Source: Methanobrevibacter thaueri (GTDB lineage: Archaea; Methanobacteriota; Methanobacteria; Methanobacteriales; Methanobacteriaceae). Taken from it: a stretch of 64,000 nucleotides of DNA. Both the position numbers and the translations under genes were made by a program. Shown here piece by piece: positions 17,357-26,425 of the stretch. Position 1 is the stretch's first letter, and each line of letters starts with the position of its first letter. The notes beneath the pieces were generated by a model. That model did no database searches. It had not been told where the DNA came from and was given only the letters and a program-made list of their open reading frames with translations. The DNA is taken from the NCBI RefSeq assembly GCF_015062905.1, contig NZ_SUTK01000004.1, forward strand, positions 1-64,000. Reading direction: 5' to 3'.

Positions 17357-18040
17357 CTATTCTTTTAAGTATTCGTTAATGATGTCTTCGCCTTTAAGTA
17401 AGACCAATCCGTTTTCTTCTGCGTATTTGCGAGCATCAGCAACTGATGTGGCCTGACCTGTTTCGCCATCCATCATTTCGCACACTACACAGACAGGAGT
17501 TACGCCTGCAAGCTCACATAATGCAAGACCGATTTCAGTGTGTCCTTGCCTGTTTTTGACAAGTCCTTCAGCTCCTCTTAAAAGACATACGTGACCAGGT
17601 GACCTGAATGTTGCACCGAACTCATCAAATCTTTCTTCTTTCATCATGATAGCCATTTCAGATATTGTCATTGCTCTGTCATGGTCTGTTACGCCTGTGA
17701 AAGATTTTCTGTGGTTTGCCCAAACTGAAAATGATGATCTTTCATCGTATGGAATGTCTGTTGGTGCAAGTTCTGCAAGTTCAGGATATTTTTCTGTAGC
17801 CGCTTTCATGATGTCCACCATAAACGGCAAATGAATTGCTTCACAGTAATCATCGTGTAAGCAGTTGCAGATTAAACCGCCTGCGTCATTTCTCATGGTT
17901 GCAATTGATTTAGGGGTTACAAATTCGGAAGCGATAATCATGTCGACTTCTCCTTCCCTGTCATCATCATCAAAAACTAGTACAAATTGACCGTTTCTTA
18001 TAGCTTCTAAAGCTTTATCTAAATTTGTTTCTTGATTCAT
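17357..18040 (-). CDS. ribB: 3,4-Dihydroxy-2-butanone 4-phosphate synthase
   Basis: A 227-residue RibB that converts ribulose 5-phosphate to dihydroxybutanone phosphate, the four-carbon precursor of riboflavin. Diagnostic parts are VFDDDDREGEVDMI near residues 20-35, RNDAGGLI, FTGVTDHDRAMTI, RSPGHVCLL and the GHTEIGLALCELAGV end. It is the stand-alone form without GTP cyclohydrolase II, as in archaea. An FMN riboswitch lies in its leader, with AAGGAG just before the ATG. Confidence 0.96.
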   Translation of the reverse strand: MNQETNLDKALEAIRNGQFVLVFDDDDREGEVDMIIASEFVTPKSIATMRNDAGGLICNCLHDDYCEAIHLPFMVDIMKAATEKYPELAELAPTDIPYDERSSFSVWANHRKSFTGVTDHDRAMTISEMAIMMKEERFDEFGATFRSPGHVCLLRGAEGLVKNRQGHTEIGLALCELAGVTPVCVVCEMMDGETGQATSVADARKYAEENGLVLLKGEDIINEYLKE

Positions 18041-18098
18041 AGTAATATCTCCTTATATAACTAGAACCAGGGCTAAAAATAACTAAATAACTATTATC

Positions 18099-18223
18099 TT
18101 CTCTTCCATCCGGACTGTCACCGTCGGTTTTGGAATCTCACCAAATCAACACGTCTTTGTGCTCGTGGACTTATTATATCAAAATCACCACCGGTGGGGA
18201 ATTGCACCCCGCCCCGAGAACGT
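18099..18223 (-). promoter_or_regulatory. FMN riboswitch (RFN element) upstream of ribB
   Basis: Read on the minus strand, all conserved RFN blocks are present in order: CGTTCTCGGGGCGGGGTG, CAATTCCCCACCGGTGGT, GTCCACGAGC, GATTTGGTGAGATTCC, CCGACGGTGACAGTCC and GGATGGAAGAGAA. The outer helix pairs TTCTC (18219-18215 side) with GAGAA (18103-18099). It ends about 58 nt before the ribB ATG, with AAGGAG close to the start, so translational control by sequestering the ribosome site is plausible; no T-run follows the element. FMN riboswitches are mainly bacterial, so this is notable in an archaeon. Confidence 0.95.
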
Positions 18224-18264
18224 ATTAAAAAATATATTCGTTATGTATAAAATACTTTATGGTA

Positions 18265-18639
18265 TCAAAATTCTAAAGATACGATATCGCCGTCTTCAAT
18301 GCCAAGCTCGTCCCTCAATGCAATCTCGGCAATGAACTCCAGATAGTTCACGTCATGAACGGTTTTGGCAGGAAAAACTATTGCCCCTTTAACTTCATCA
18401 TTTAAGACAGCTTCAATGTACTTTACAGCCCCGAATCCTTCATCAGGCTTGATTATGTTTTGACAGTTATCCTTGATTTCATTGATTTCATCCAGATACT
18501 CGTCGCTTACAACAACATTCAATGTTCCGGGATATGGAACGAAACCCAAATTTTTCCTGAACTCGTTTGAGTAGAATTCCTGTGACATGAAAAATGAGCC
18601 TTTACCCAAACCTGTCTTAACTTCACCTTCAATTTTCAT
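18265..18639 (-). CDS. ribK: CTP-dependent riboflavin kinase
   Basis: A 124-residue DUF120 protein matching the archaeal riboflavin kinase RibK, which uses CTP rather than ATP to make FMN. Visible family features are GEVKTGLGKGSFFM at the start, FVPYPGTLNVVV near residue 33 and LRDELGIEDGDIVSLEF at the end. It is directly upstream of ribB on the same strand, with the riboswitch between them. So ribK makes the ligand of the switch that controls ribB, and may itself escape that control. Confidence 0.93.
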   Translation of the reverse strand: MKIEGEVKTGLGKGSFFMSQEFYSNEFRKNLGFVPYPGTLNVVVSDEYLDEINEIKDNCQNIIKPDEGFGAVKYIEAVLNDEVKGAIVFPAKTVHDVNYLEFIAEIALRDELGIEDGDIVSLEF

Positions 18640-18850
18640 GAAATAACCTCTAATTAAATGATATCAAATTAAATAAGTGTCAAAATTTTAAACTATATTT
18701 TCAATTTAATCAAACAATCAAAGAAATGTTTTAAATTTAACTTAAGAAATATAGATTCATCACTATAAATTTAATTTTTTTTGATTAATAAATATTTTTA
18801 ACGATGAAAAATATAGTAATAATATAATAAAATTTTACAGGGTAATTGAA

Positions 18851-20494
18851 ATGGAAATAAAAACTATCTCTACAGATGTGTTAATCATTGGATCTGGAGG
18901 AGCAGGTTCAAGAGCAGCTATCGAAGTTGATGATGCAGGTCTAAAAGCACTCATCGTGTCAAAAGGATTATCATTCAGGTCAGGCTGTACCGGAATGGCA
19001 GAAGGAGGATACAATGCAGTATTCAAGACCGTCGACAAGGATGATTCAATAGACGCTCACTTTAACGACACTCTAAAAGGTGGAAGCTATCTCAACGACA
19101 AGAAACTGGTTGAAATACTCGTCAATGAGTCACCAAAAAGATTGATTGACCTTGAAAACTATGGCGCACTGTTCGACAGGCAAGAGTCTGGTGAAATAGA
19201 CCAGAGACCATTCGGAGGACAGAGCTTCAGAAGAACCTGCTATCAAGGGGACAGGACAGGCGCAGAGCTGTTGAATGCTCTTAAAGAGGAAATCATCAAA
19301 AGAGATATCGAATGCATCGAAGAGGTAATGATTACCTCCTTCGTAACTGACGGCAATCAGGTTATAGGTGCAACCGGCCTAAACCTGAAAGATTCAAGCC
19401 TCATATACTTCAAGGCAAAAGCGACCATCCTTGCAAGCGGAGGAGCCGGACAACTATACCCTGTAACATCCAATACCTTCCAAAAGAATGGAGACGGATA
19501 TGCAATTTCTTACCGTGCCGGAGCAAACCTGGTTGACATGGAACAGGTCCAGTTCCACCCGACAGGAATGGTTGCGCCCGAATCCAAAAAGGGAGTCCTT
19601 GTAACTGAAGCCGTTAGGGCAGAAGGCGGAAAGCTGATAAACAGCGAAGGCGAAAGGTTCATGAGCAAATACGCACCTGAAAAAATGGAGCTTGCCACAC
19701 GTGATGTCGTTGCAAGATCAATCTATCAGGAAATAATCGAAGGAAGAGGAACAGAAAACGGCGGAGTATATCTGGACATTTCACACCTGGATGACGATTA
19801 TATAGACGAAAAGCTCGAAACCATGGTCCTGCAGTTTGAAAATGTTGGAGTGGACATCAAGCACGGTCCTATAGAAGTGGCACCGACTGCTCACCACTTT
19901 ATGGGCGGGCTGAAAATAAACACTGACGCATCAAGTTCCCTGGATAACCTGTTTGGAGCCGGAGAAGTCTGTGGAGGAGTCCATGGAGCAAACCGTTTGG
20001 GCGGTAATGCGCTGGCTGATACTCAGGTGTTCGGTAAGATTGCCGGTGTTAGCGCATCAAAGGCCGCAAAGGAAAGTGAACTCAAGACAAATGATGAAAT
20101 GGTTCAAGAAGAGGCATCAAGAATTGAAGGCCTGATTAAAAAAGGCTCCATCAAACCTAAAGAATTCAAAAACAGAATCAAAAGCCTGATGTGGGAAAAG
20201 GTTGCAATAGTCCGTGAAGAAAAGACCCTGAACGAGGCATTGGGACAACTTCAGGAAATGCAGAAGGAGCTCGTTAACCTTGATGTCAGCGACAAAAAAC
20301 AATACAACACCGATTTGGTGACTGCTCTTGAAGTAATAAACATGCTTGAAATCTGTATCCTGACTGTTAAATCAGCAATCATACGCAGAGAAAGTCGTGG
20401 AGCACATTTCAGAAGCGATTTCCCTGAAACTAAAGATGAATGGAAAAAGAGTATAATAATAAATAAAAATAAAATAGAATTTGAAGCTAGATAG
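18851..20494 (+). CDS. tfrA: Thiol:fumarate reductase subunit A-like flavoprotein
   Basis: A 547-residue member of the succinate dehydrogenase/fumarate reductase flavoprotein family. It has the FAD-binding DVLIIGSGGAGSRAA, SGCTGMAEGGYNA, QFHPTGM, RAEGGKL and the TAHHFMGGLKINTDA active-site segment. In Methanobacteriales the homologue TfrA works with TfrB to reduce fumarate with CoM-SH and CoB-SH, giving succinate for biosynthesis plus the heterodisulfide. tfrB is not adjacent, as in other methanogens. It overlaps the convergent dadD by 8 bp. Confidence 0.87.
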   Translation: MEIKTISTDVLIIGSGGAGSRAAIEVDDAGLKALIVSKGLSFRSGCTGMAEGGYNAVFKTVDKDDSIDAHFNDTLKGGSYLNDKKLVEILVNESPKRLIDLENYGALFDRQESGEIDQRPFGGQSFRRTCYQGDRTGAELLNALKEEIIKRDIECIEEVMITSFVTDGNQVIGATGLNLKDSSLIYFKAKATILASGGAGQLYPVTSNTFQKNGDGYAISYRAGANLVDMEQVQFHPTGMVAPESKKGVLVTEAVRAEGGKLINSEGERFMSKYAPEKMELATRDVVARSIYQEIIEGRGTENGGVYLDISHLDDDYIDEKLETMVLQFENVGVDIKHGPIEVAPTAHHFMGGLKINTDASSSLDNLFGAGEVCGGVHGANRLGGNALADTQVFGKIAGVSASKAAKESELKTNDEMVQEEASRIEGLIKKGSIKPKEFKNRIKSLMWEKVAIVREEKTLNEALGQLQEMQKELVNLDVSDKKQYNTDLVTALEVINMLEICILTVKSAIIRRESRGAHFRSDFPETKDEWKKSIIINKNKIEFEAR

Positions 20495-21788
20495 CTTCTT
20501 TTAATTCTTTTATTGCCTGTCTGGCTCTAGCATAAATTTCATCTTCATCAAGAGTGGTTAATTTCTTATTTTCCATCAATATTTTACCGTTGCAAATAGT
20601 GGTATCGACATTTGAACCGTTTGCTGAGTAAACTACATTTGAAGATAAAGATGAACTGTCCGGAGTCATGTTGGCGTTATTTGTGTCAATTAAAATAATA
20701 TCCGCTTTTTTACCGACTTCAATAGAACCAATCTCATCACTCAAGCCTAATGTTTCAGCTCCTTTTATGGTAGCCATTTCAATGGCTTCGTCGGAAGTTA
20801 AAACCTTAGGGTCTAAAGTTGAAACCTTTTGAAGCAGGCTGGCGGTTTTCAGCTCTTCAATCAAATCCAAATTATTGTTTGAAGAAGCTCCATCAGTACC
20901 GATGGATACACAAATATCATTATCAATCAGTTTGGAAACAGGAGAGATACCTGAAGCCAGTTTCATGTTACTGCATGGATTGTGTGATACCTTAACGCCG
21001 TGCCTTTTGATTATTTCAATTTCATCATCACTTAACCATACACAGTGTGCAGCAACAACATCAGGACCTAAAAATCCGATCTTTTCCAAATATTCAAATG
21101 GCCTTAGGCCTTTTTCATCAAGACTGTCATTGATTTCCTTTTGGGTTTCTGAAACATGTATGTGAATTCCAATGTTATGTTCATCAGCCAATTCACGTAC
21201 CTTAATCAGGAGTTCCTCGGAAGCGGTATATGGTGAGTGGGGACCGAAAAATACCTTAATCCTTCCGTCTGCCATTCCATTGCAGGCTTCATATAATGTC
21301 ATGTTTTCCTTGATTTCGGCTTCCCTTCTTTCGGCATCGCCAAAGTCTATCATTCCATATGACAGGACGGCCCTTATCCCTGCATCTTCAACTGCACGGG
21401 CAACATCCTCCATGTAGAAGTACATGTCGGAAAATGTTGTTGTTCCTGACTTGATAAGCTCGACTGCTCCCAAAAGAGCTCCAATATAGCAATAATCTCC
21501 ATTGAGATTTGCTTCCATCGGCCAGATATGATCGTTCAGCCAACTGTCGAGGCTCAAATCATCGGCAAGGCCTCTGAATAATGTCATTGATAAGTGAGTG
21601 TGAGTATTGATTAATCCCGGAAGTAGTATTTTACCTTCCGCATCGATTATCTTATCGACATTGCTGTCGTCGATTTCATCGGCGATTTCAGCTATTAAAT
21701 CATCTTTAATTAATAAGGATTGCTTTTTGTTTTCAAAATTATTTGGGTTTAAAATTAATGCGTTTTTAATCAAAATAGTATTATTCAT
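20487..21788 (-). CDS. dadD: 5'-Deoxyadenosine/SAH/MTA deaminase
   Basis: A 433-residue amidohydrolase of the MTA/SAH deaminase group. Metal ligands appear as NTHTHLSM near residue 61, HIHVSET near 205, VAAHCVWLSD and SIGTDGASSNN. In methanogens the DadD homologue deaminates 5'-deoxyadenosine, a radical SAM by-product, and also SAH and MTA. That role fits this genome, which encodes at least two radical SAM enzymes in this window. It is monocistronic. Confidence 0.9.
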   Translation of the reverse strand: MNNTILIKNALILNPNNFENKKQSLLIKDDLIAEIADEIDDSNVDKIIDAEGKILLPGLINTHTHLSMTLFRGLADDLSLDSWLNDHIWPMEANLNGDYCYIGALLGAVELIKSGTTTFSDMYFYMEDVARAVEDAGIRAVLSYGMIDFGDAERREAEIKENMTLYEACNGMADGRIKVFFGPHSPYTASEELLIKVRELADEHNIGIHIHVSETQKEINDSLDEKGLRPFEYLEKIGFLGPDVVAAHCVWLSDDEIEIIKRHGVKVSHNPCSNMKLASGISPVSKLIDNDICVSIGTDGASSNNNLDLIEELKTASLLQKVSTLDPKVLTSDEAIEMATIKGAETLGLSDEIGSIEVGKKADIILIDTNNANMTPDSSSLSSNVVYSANGSNVDTTICNGKILMENKKLTTLDEDEIYARARQAIKELKEAI

Positions 21789-21834
21789 GATAACACCTTA
21801 AAAAAAAAATAAAAAAAAGTTAGCTAAAAACAAT

Positions 21835-22041
21835 TTATAAGTTTTTGATAGCTAATTTAATATCATCTGCTTTAACAGTTTTACGTTTTGCGATTTTAGC
21901 AACATTGTTTGCTTCTTTAGCAACATCACGAGCTACTTCTTCTAAGTATTCAGCTAATGCAGCTTTTGCATCTTCGCTAACTCTTTCTGCACCAGATTCT
22001 TTAATGATCCTTGCGATAGGAGCTTTTGGTATTTCAGACAT
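21835..22041 (-). CDS. Archaeal histone
   Basis: A 68-residue HMf-type histone: [21 protein letters not shown] (alpha 1), a long central helix ending [15 protein letters not shown], and [14 protein letters not shown]. It is a single histone fold with no tail, typical of Methanobacteriales, wrapping DNA as dimers and multimers. ATG 22041 is chosen because GAGGTG lies about 7 nt upstream; the longer GTG start at 22050 overlaps that ribosome site. Confidence 0.96.
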   Translation of the reverse strand: MSEIPKAPIARIIKESGAERVSEDAKAALAEYLEEVARDVAKEANNVAKIAKRKTVKADDIKLAIKNL

Positions 22042-22282
22042 AATTTTCACCTCACATAAATTCTGTTAAAACTTATTATTATCAACAAATAATAAGTTAA
22101 ATAAGATATTTTCTATCTTAATATTTAAATATTTCGCTAAATCATGCCATATTTGAAAAATGAAAAATAAGAATTTCCAAATTTTCAAAAATAATAGTAT
22201 TAATATTCATATTAATTAATAAAAGATTATAAATAACAATATTTTAAATATATTATCAGACAAAAAAATTTGAGAAGATATA

Positions 22283-23143
22283 ATGAAAATAAAAATTGCG
22301 GTTCCATCAAAAGGAAGAATTAGCGAACCATCAATAAACATCCTGGAAAAAGCAGGGCTTGGATTAATCGATAAAAGCAATCGTAAACTAATTTCCAAAA
22401 CATTCAACGAAAATATCGAAGTGATGTTTGCAAGAGCATCCGATATTCCTGAATTTGTCAATGACGGTGTGGCAGATGTCGGAATAACCGGTGTGGACCT
22501 GATTAAAGAAAACGAAGCGGATGTTCATGAACTTCTTGACCTGAGATTTGGACAGACAAAACTGGTCCTGGCGGCTCCCGAAGAATCAAACATCAATTCA
22601 GTCAATGACATTACAGATGATATGAAGGTAGCTACCGAATTTCCGGTGTTAACAAGAAAATACTTGCAGGAAAATGGATTGAACTTGAAAATCGTTAAGT
22701 TAAGCGGATCCACTGAAGCCGCTCCATTTATAGGTATTGCAGACTTAATAACCGACCTTACAAGTACAGGAACCACACTCAAAATGAATCATTTGGAAAT
22801 CATTGATGTCATATTGGAAAGCTCAATCAAACTCATCGCAAATCATGACAGCCTAAAAGACAAAAAGGAATTAATTGAAGCCGTAAGTACAAGCATAAAA
22901 GGTGTGCTTGATGCCGACAGGAAAAAGCTGATTATGATGAACGTTGATGAAAGCGACTTGGATAAAGTAAAAGAAGTGATGCCATCAATGGGCGGTCTTA
23001 CAATATCTGAAGTATTATCCGAAAAGAAAACCGTTGCCGCACAAGCGGTGATTGATGAAAAAGAAGTTTTTGAACTTGTAAATGATTTAAGAAATGCAGG
23101 TGCCCGTGATATCCTGGTTGTGCCAATCGAAAGAATAATTTAA
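22283..23143 (+). CDS. hisG: ATP phosphoribosyltransferase (long form)
   Basis: A 286-residue HisG catalysing the first step of histidine synthesis. It begins KIKIAVPSKGRISEP, has GVADVGITGVDLI near residue 65, and the PRPP loop DLTSTGTTLKMN near residue 160. The C-terminal 75 residues form the ACT-like regulatory domain of the long form, which binds histidine. So it should be feedback regulated and independent of HisZ. The pyrB gene follows 4 bp after its stop. Confidence 0.95.
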   Translation: MKIKIAVPSKGRISEPSINILEKAGLGLIDKSNRKLISKTFNENIEVMFARASDIPEFVNDGVADVGITGVDLIKENEADVHELLDLRFGQTKLVLAAPEESNINSVNDITDDMKVATEFPVLTRKYLQENGLNLKIVKLSGSTEAAPFIGIADLITDLTSTGTTLKMNHLEIIDVILESSIKLIANHDSLKDKKELIEAVSTSIKGVLDADRKKLIMMNVDESDLDKVKEVMPSMGGLTISEVLSEKKTVAAQAVIDEKEVFELVNDLRNAGARDILVVPIERII

Positions 23144-23147
23144 AAAG

Positions 23148-24083
23148 GTGGTTAAAATTTTCAAACTAAAAAACATTATTTCAATTAAAGACTTTGAAAG
23201 AGAGGATATTGAATATCTTCTTGATGAGGCCTCAAAATTAGAAGATATTGCCCAATCTAAAGCAGTATCAGAAGAATTAAAAGGAAAAATTCTAGGTTTA
23301 ATGTTTTTTGAACCATCAACAAGAACAAGAATATCCTTTGAAACAGCAATGAAACGTTTCAACGGACAATGCATTGGATTTGCAAGCAGCGGATCCAGTT
23401 CCGTTTCAAAAGGTGAAAGCATTGCAGATACCGCAAAAATGTTTGAAGGATACAGCGACGCGCTTGTAATCAGACACGAGCTTGAAGGAGTGTCAAAATT
23501 CATATCAGATATAGTTGATGTTCCGGTTATCAATGCAGGTGACGGTGCTGGCCAGCATCCTACACAGACACTGCTTGATTTATACACCATAAGAAATGAA
23601 ATCGGGTCAATCGACAATTTGAATATCGCCCTTATCGGAGATTTGAAATTTGGCCGTACAGTACATTCACTTGCCCAGGCCCTTACCTTATTCAATAATG
23701 TTAAAATTTACCTGGTATCCCCTAAGGAGCTCAGAATGCCCCAAGAGATTCTACACGATTTAAATAAAACAAACGTTGAGTATGTGGAAGTCGATAACAT
23801 TGAGGACATCATAGATGATGTTGACGTATTATATGTAACCAGAATACAAAAAGAGCGTTTCGTTGACATTAACGACTATTTGAAAATAAAAGGATCATAT
23901 ATCATCAATAAAAAAATGTTGGAAGGCAAGGATTTGATTGTAATGCATCCACTGCCTAGAATAGATGAAATCGCCGGTGATGTTGACGATACCAAATACA
24001 ACAAATATTTCAAACAGGCAGCAAATGCGGTGCCGGTCAGGATGGCGATTTTAAAAACTTTAATTAAAAACAACCCTAAATAG
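23148..24083 (+). CDS. pyrB: Aspartate carbamoyltransferase catalytic chain
   Basis: A 311-residue PyrB that joins carbamoyl phosphate and aspartate in pyrimidine synthesis. It contains [13 protein letters not shown] (carbamoyl phosphate loop, near residue 54), [24 protein letters not shown] and [10 protein letters not shown]. The start appears to be GTG at 23148, 4 bp after hisG; no nearby ATG fits, so the exact start is uncertain. The regulatory chain PyrI is not adjacent. It overlaps the convergent orc1/cdc6 by 8 bp. Confidence 0.94.
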   Translation: MVKIFKLKNIISIKDFEREDIEYLLDEASKLEDIAQSKAVSEELKGKILGLMFFEPSTRTRISFETAMKRFNGQCIGFASSGSSSVSKGESIADTAKMFEGYSDALVIRHELEGVSKFISDIVDVPVINAGDGAGQHPTQTLLDLYTIRNEIGSIDNLNIALIGDLKFGRTVHSLAQALTLFNNVKIYLVSPKELRMPQEILHDLNKTNVEYVEVDNIEDIIDDVDVLYVTRIQKERFVDINDYLKIKGSYIINKKMLEGKDLIVMHPLPRIDEIAGDVDDTKYNKYFKQAANAVPVRMAILKTLIKNNPK

Positions 24084-25242
24084 AGAAAAGAGCTGTTTCA
24101 AGTAAAGCTTCGTCACATTGAAGTTTGATAATATTGGTTCTACCTTTTCCACGACCACGTGAAACGGTGTTTGTAGAAATTATACCAAGCAATTCAAGCT
24201 CATTGATGAAATCAAATATTCTTCTGTATGTAACTGCATCCTTTTTGGAAATGTCAGTGTAAGATTCGTAAAGTTTTCCGGATGTGATTTCCTCTTTTTG
24301 CTTAGTTAATGTCAATATAGCCAACAGAAGTCTTTGTTGCTGAAGCGGAAGTGTGGATAAAATTTCACTAACCTTATTATGCTCTATTCTTTCCTTAGCT
24401 CTTTTTACATGATCAGTTGTTACTTTTTCACAGGTATCATCAAAAGCCAACTCGCCCGCATTCTTTAAAAGGTCTAATGCATATCTTGCATCGCCTTCCT
24501 CTTTAGCGGCCATTGCAGAACATAACGGTATGACATCATCATTCAATACACCATCATTGAATGACAGTTCAGCCCTTTCGGACAAAATGTCAGCCAACTG
24601 GTCAGCGCCATAAGGCGGAAATACAATTTCCTTATCGTTCAGGCTGCTTGTAACTCTGGATTTGATTAAATTCTTAAAGTCAAGATAATTACTGATTGAC
24701 AGAACTGCAACATTGTCTGTTCTTGTTAATGTGTATAATATTCCGTCACCATCCTTATCAAGCAGGATATCAATCTCGTCCAATATAACAATCAGCTGCA
24801 ATTTTTTACCAAATGCATTGGTTCTAAACAAGCTTCTGAATGCATTGACAACCTCTGCTTTTGTCCATCCACGGTTTGGAACATCACGTCCGAGCCTGTT
24901 ACACAGCTCAGCAATAACCTGATATTCTGTAGTGAAATCTGTACATCTGATATATTCAATCTTTACAAAGATGTTTTCGTTGTCTGCAGCTTCAATCAGC
25001 TGTTCACGTGCGAATTTGGATGCCGCTGTTTTTCCTGTTCCTGTTTTACCGTATAATGTAACGTTTGATGGAGTGACATTATCCAAAACATCGACCCAAT
25101 TTCTTGCAATTTCTCTGATCTGCTCGTCTCTATGAACTAGTTTTTCTGGTAAAAATCTGTGATCCAGAGGTTTCTTGTTTTTAAATATCTGATTTTTCCT
25201 TCTGTTTGAAATAAGTTGTTCGTCCTCAAAAATATTCGCCAT
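24076..25242 (-). CDS. cdc6: Orc1/Cdc6 replication initiator
   Basis: A 388-residue AAA+ protein with a C-terminal winged helix. Walker A is [12 protein letters not shown] near residue 66, Walker B is [10 protein letters not shown], sensor 1 is [11 protein letters not shown] and sensor 2 is [13 protein letters not shown]. The last 90 residues form the winged helix ([17 protein letters not shown]). It binds ORB boxes and loads MCM. ATG 25242 with AGGTGG upstream is preferred to GTG 25251. It is transcribed away from the adjacent origin, whose boxes match the Methanobacteriales consensus. Confidence 0.95.
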   Translation of the reverse strand: MANIFEDEQLISNRRKNQIFKNKKPLDHRFLPEKLVHRDEQIREIARNWVDVLDNVTPSNVTLYGKTGTGKTAASKFAREQLIEAADNENIFVKIEYIRCTDFTTEYQVIAELCNRLGRDVPNRGWTKAEVVNAFRSLFRTNAFGKKLQLIVILDEIDILLDKDGDGILYTLTRTDNVAVLSISNYLDFKNLIKSRVTSSLNDKEIVFPPYGADQLADILSERAELSFNDGVLNDDVIPLCSAMAAKEEGDARYALDLLKNAGELAFDDTCEKVTTDHVKRAKERIEHNKVSEILSTLPLQQQRLLLAILTLTKQKEEITSGKLYESYTDISKKDAVTYRRIFDFINELELLGIISTNTVSRGRGKGRTNIIKLQCDEALLETALFSI

Positions 25243-25320
25243 CTTCCCCACCTAAAAAAATAAATAAATAACAAAAATGTCGTGAGTATAATTTCCAGTG
25301 TTAATAGTATAAAACAGCTA

Positions 25321-25535
25321 ATAAATAAAGCTTTTTATTACAAGTTATGAAAAATGTAATAATAATTGGAAAATCTCTGAAAATTAAATTGATTAAATTG
25401 ATTTAAATTGAAAAATACTAATTAAAAATATGTATAATTTAATATAAATCTACAAAATATTTTATAATATAAAAATATTTGATTTTCATCATTTAATTTT
25501 TAAATGTGAAATACTATTATTTCAAATATAAGATA
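25321..25535. other. AT-rich duplex unwinding element of oriC
   Basis: About 215 bp with very few G or C residues, lying between a degenerate box at 25292-25304 and the first good box at 25540. Low melting stability and position support initial strand separation here. Alternating tracts such as AAATTGATTAAATTGATTTA are present, but no longer exact repeat. Confidence 0.7.
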
Positions 25536-25539
25536 ATGA

Positions 25540-25862
25540 TTTCAAGTGTAATTTTCTCAAAAAAATATGCATTCAAAGTGACCTAATCGGCAAATGGACA
25601 TCAACTTTGAAAAAACTGTCATGATTTATCACAAAGACAGAGAGGTCCGTTTCAAGTGTAACATTTTTTGGCCAAAAGCCCAAAATGAAGACATGTATTT
25701 CAAGTGTAAAAAACATGATTCAACGTTTGAATTTTAAAACAAAGAAGAAAGAGTATTGAAAATCAGGAAAATAAGCCAAATAAAAAAAGATAGATTTCAA
25801 GTGTTACAGTTGAAATAGACCCCTTCAGTCTTACAATATCAACGAAATCGTTTCACTTGAAA
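25540..25862. repeat. Array of ORB boxes in oriC
   Basis: Copies of TTTCAAGTGTAAA: 25540-25552 (ending AAT), 25650-25662 (ending AAC), 25698-25710 (exact) and 25795-25807 (TTTCAAGTGTTAC). An inverted copy, GTTTCACTTGAAA (25850-25862), is followed by TACACCCC, the extended C-rich flank. A degenerate copy, TTTCCAGTGTTAA, lies at 25292-25304. These match the mini-ORB element bound by Orc1/Cdc6 in Methanothermobacter. Confidence 0.88.
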
Positions 25863-25877
25863 TACACCCCTCCCTCT

Positions 25878-26360
25878 CTAAATGAACATGTCATTCTGAT
25901 TGGAAGGTGTGATGTTGATTTGAAGTGTTCCAAAAGTCTTGTCGATTAACCAGATGCAATGCAGTTTAGCCTTGAAAACACGTTTAAGAGTTCTAAACAA
26001 TTCATTTTTACTTATTCCATCCTCAAATATTTGTTCAGTAACTACGAATTGCTGTAAAATGTCATTTGCAACCTGAAGTTCAAAATCGACTAAAAAATTG
26101 TTCAGACCGAAGTTCAAATCCATTATAAAATCCTTTTGTGTCTTTTTGTCAGCCTGTTTCATCAGGTCCAAGTGCTGTTGGGCAACCTGGGTGGCACATG
26201 CAACGATCAGACAGTCCTTTCCAGCAGGTTTTACGACATCCATGATATTTTCCTTTGGAAACTCAATGATATAGTGAAAATCAGCATTTTCATCATATTT
26301 GGCTTCTCTTAACAAATCTTCTTCAAATAACCATTGTCTTATATTTTCTTCAAGATTCAT
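25878..26360 (-). CDS. DUF2299 family protein next to the origin
   Basis: A 160-residue soluble protein of the DUF2299 family, restricted largely to methanogens. Features are an N-terminal helix (ENIRQWLFEEDL), a strand-rich part (FHYIIEFPKENIMDVVKP) and a helical part with KKTQKDFIMDLNFGLNNFL. No catalytic motif is visible. Its position beside the origin and orc1/cdc6 suggests a possible link to replication, but this could be simple gene-order conservation. Confidence 0.72.
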   Translation of the reverse strand: MNLEENIRQWLFEEDLLREAKYDENADFHYIIEFPKENIMDVVKPAGKDCLIVACATQVAQQHLDLMKQADKKTQKDFIMDLNFGLNNFLVDFELQVANDILQQFVVTEQIFEDGISKNELFRTLKRVFKAKLHCIWLIDKTFGTLQINITPSNQNDMFI

Positions 26361-26425
26361 AATATCATCATTCTTTATTAAAATTTATAATAAATTATTT
26401 ATTTTTTAATTATATAAATTAAACT

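Larger units (their letters stand above)
25243..25877. other. Chromosomal replication origin (oriC)
   Basis: This 635 bp gap between orc1/cdc6 and the DUF2299 gene has no coding potential. It contains several ORB boxes flanking a strongly AT-rich segment. Most boxes point one way, and the last copy before the DUF2299 gene is inverted, giving the usual layout of boxes around an unwinding element. The gene order orc1/cdc6, origin, DUF2299 follows the arrangement I recall for the Methanothermobacter thermautotrophicus origin. Confidence is high because initiator gene, boxes and AT-rich element coincide. Confidence 0.9.

Noticed and set aside
23087..23695. 202-codon minus-strand ORF over hisG and pyrB
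   Set aside because: It is antisense to two well-conserved genes and its translation has no recognisable domain.
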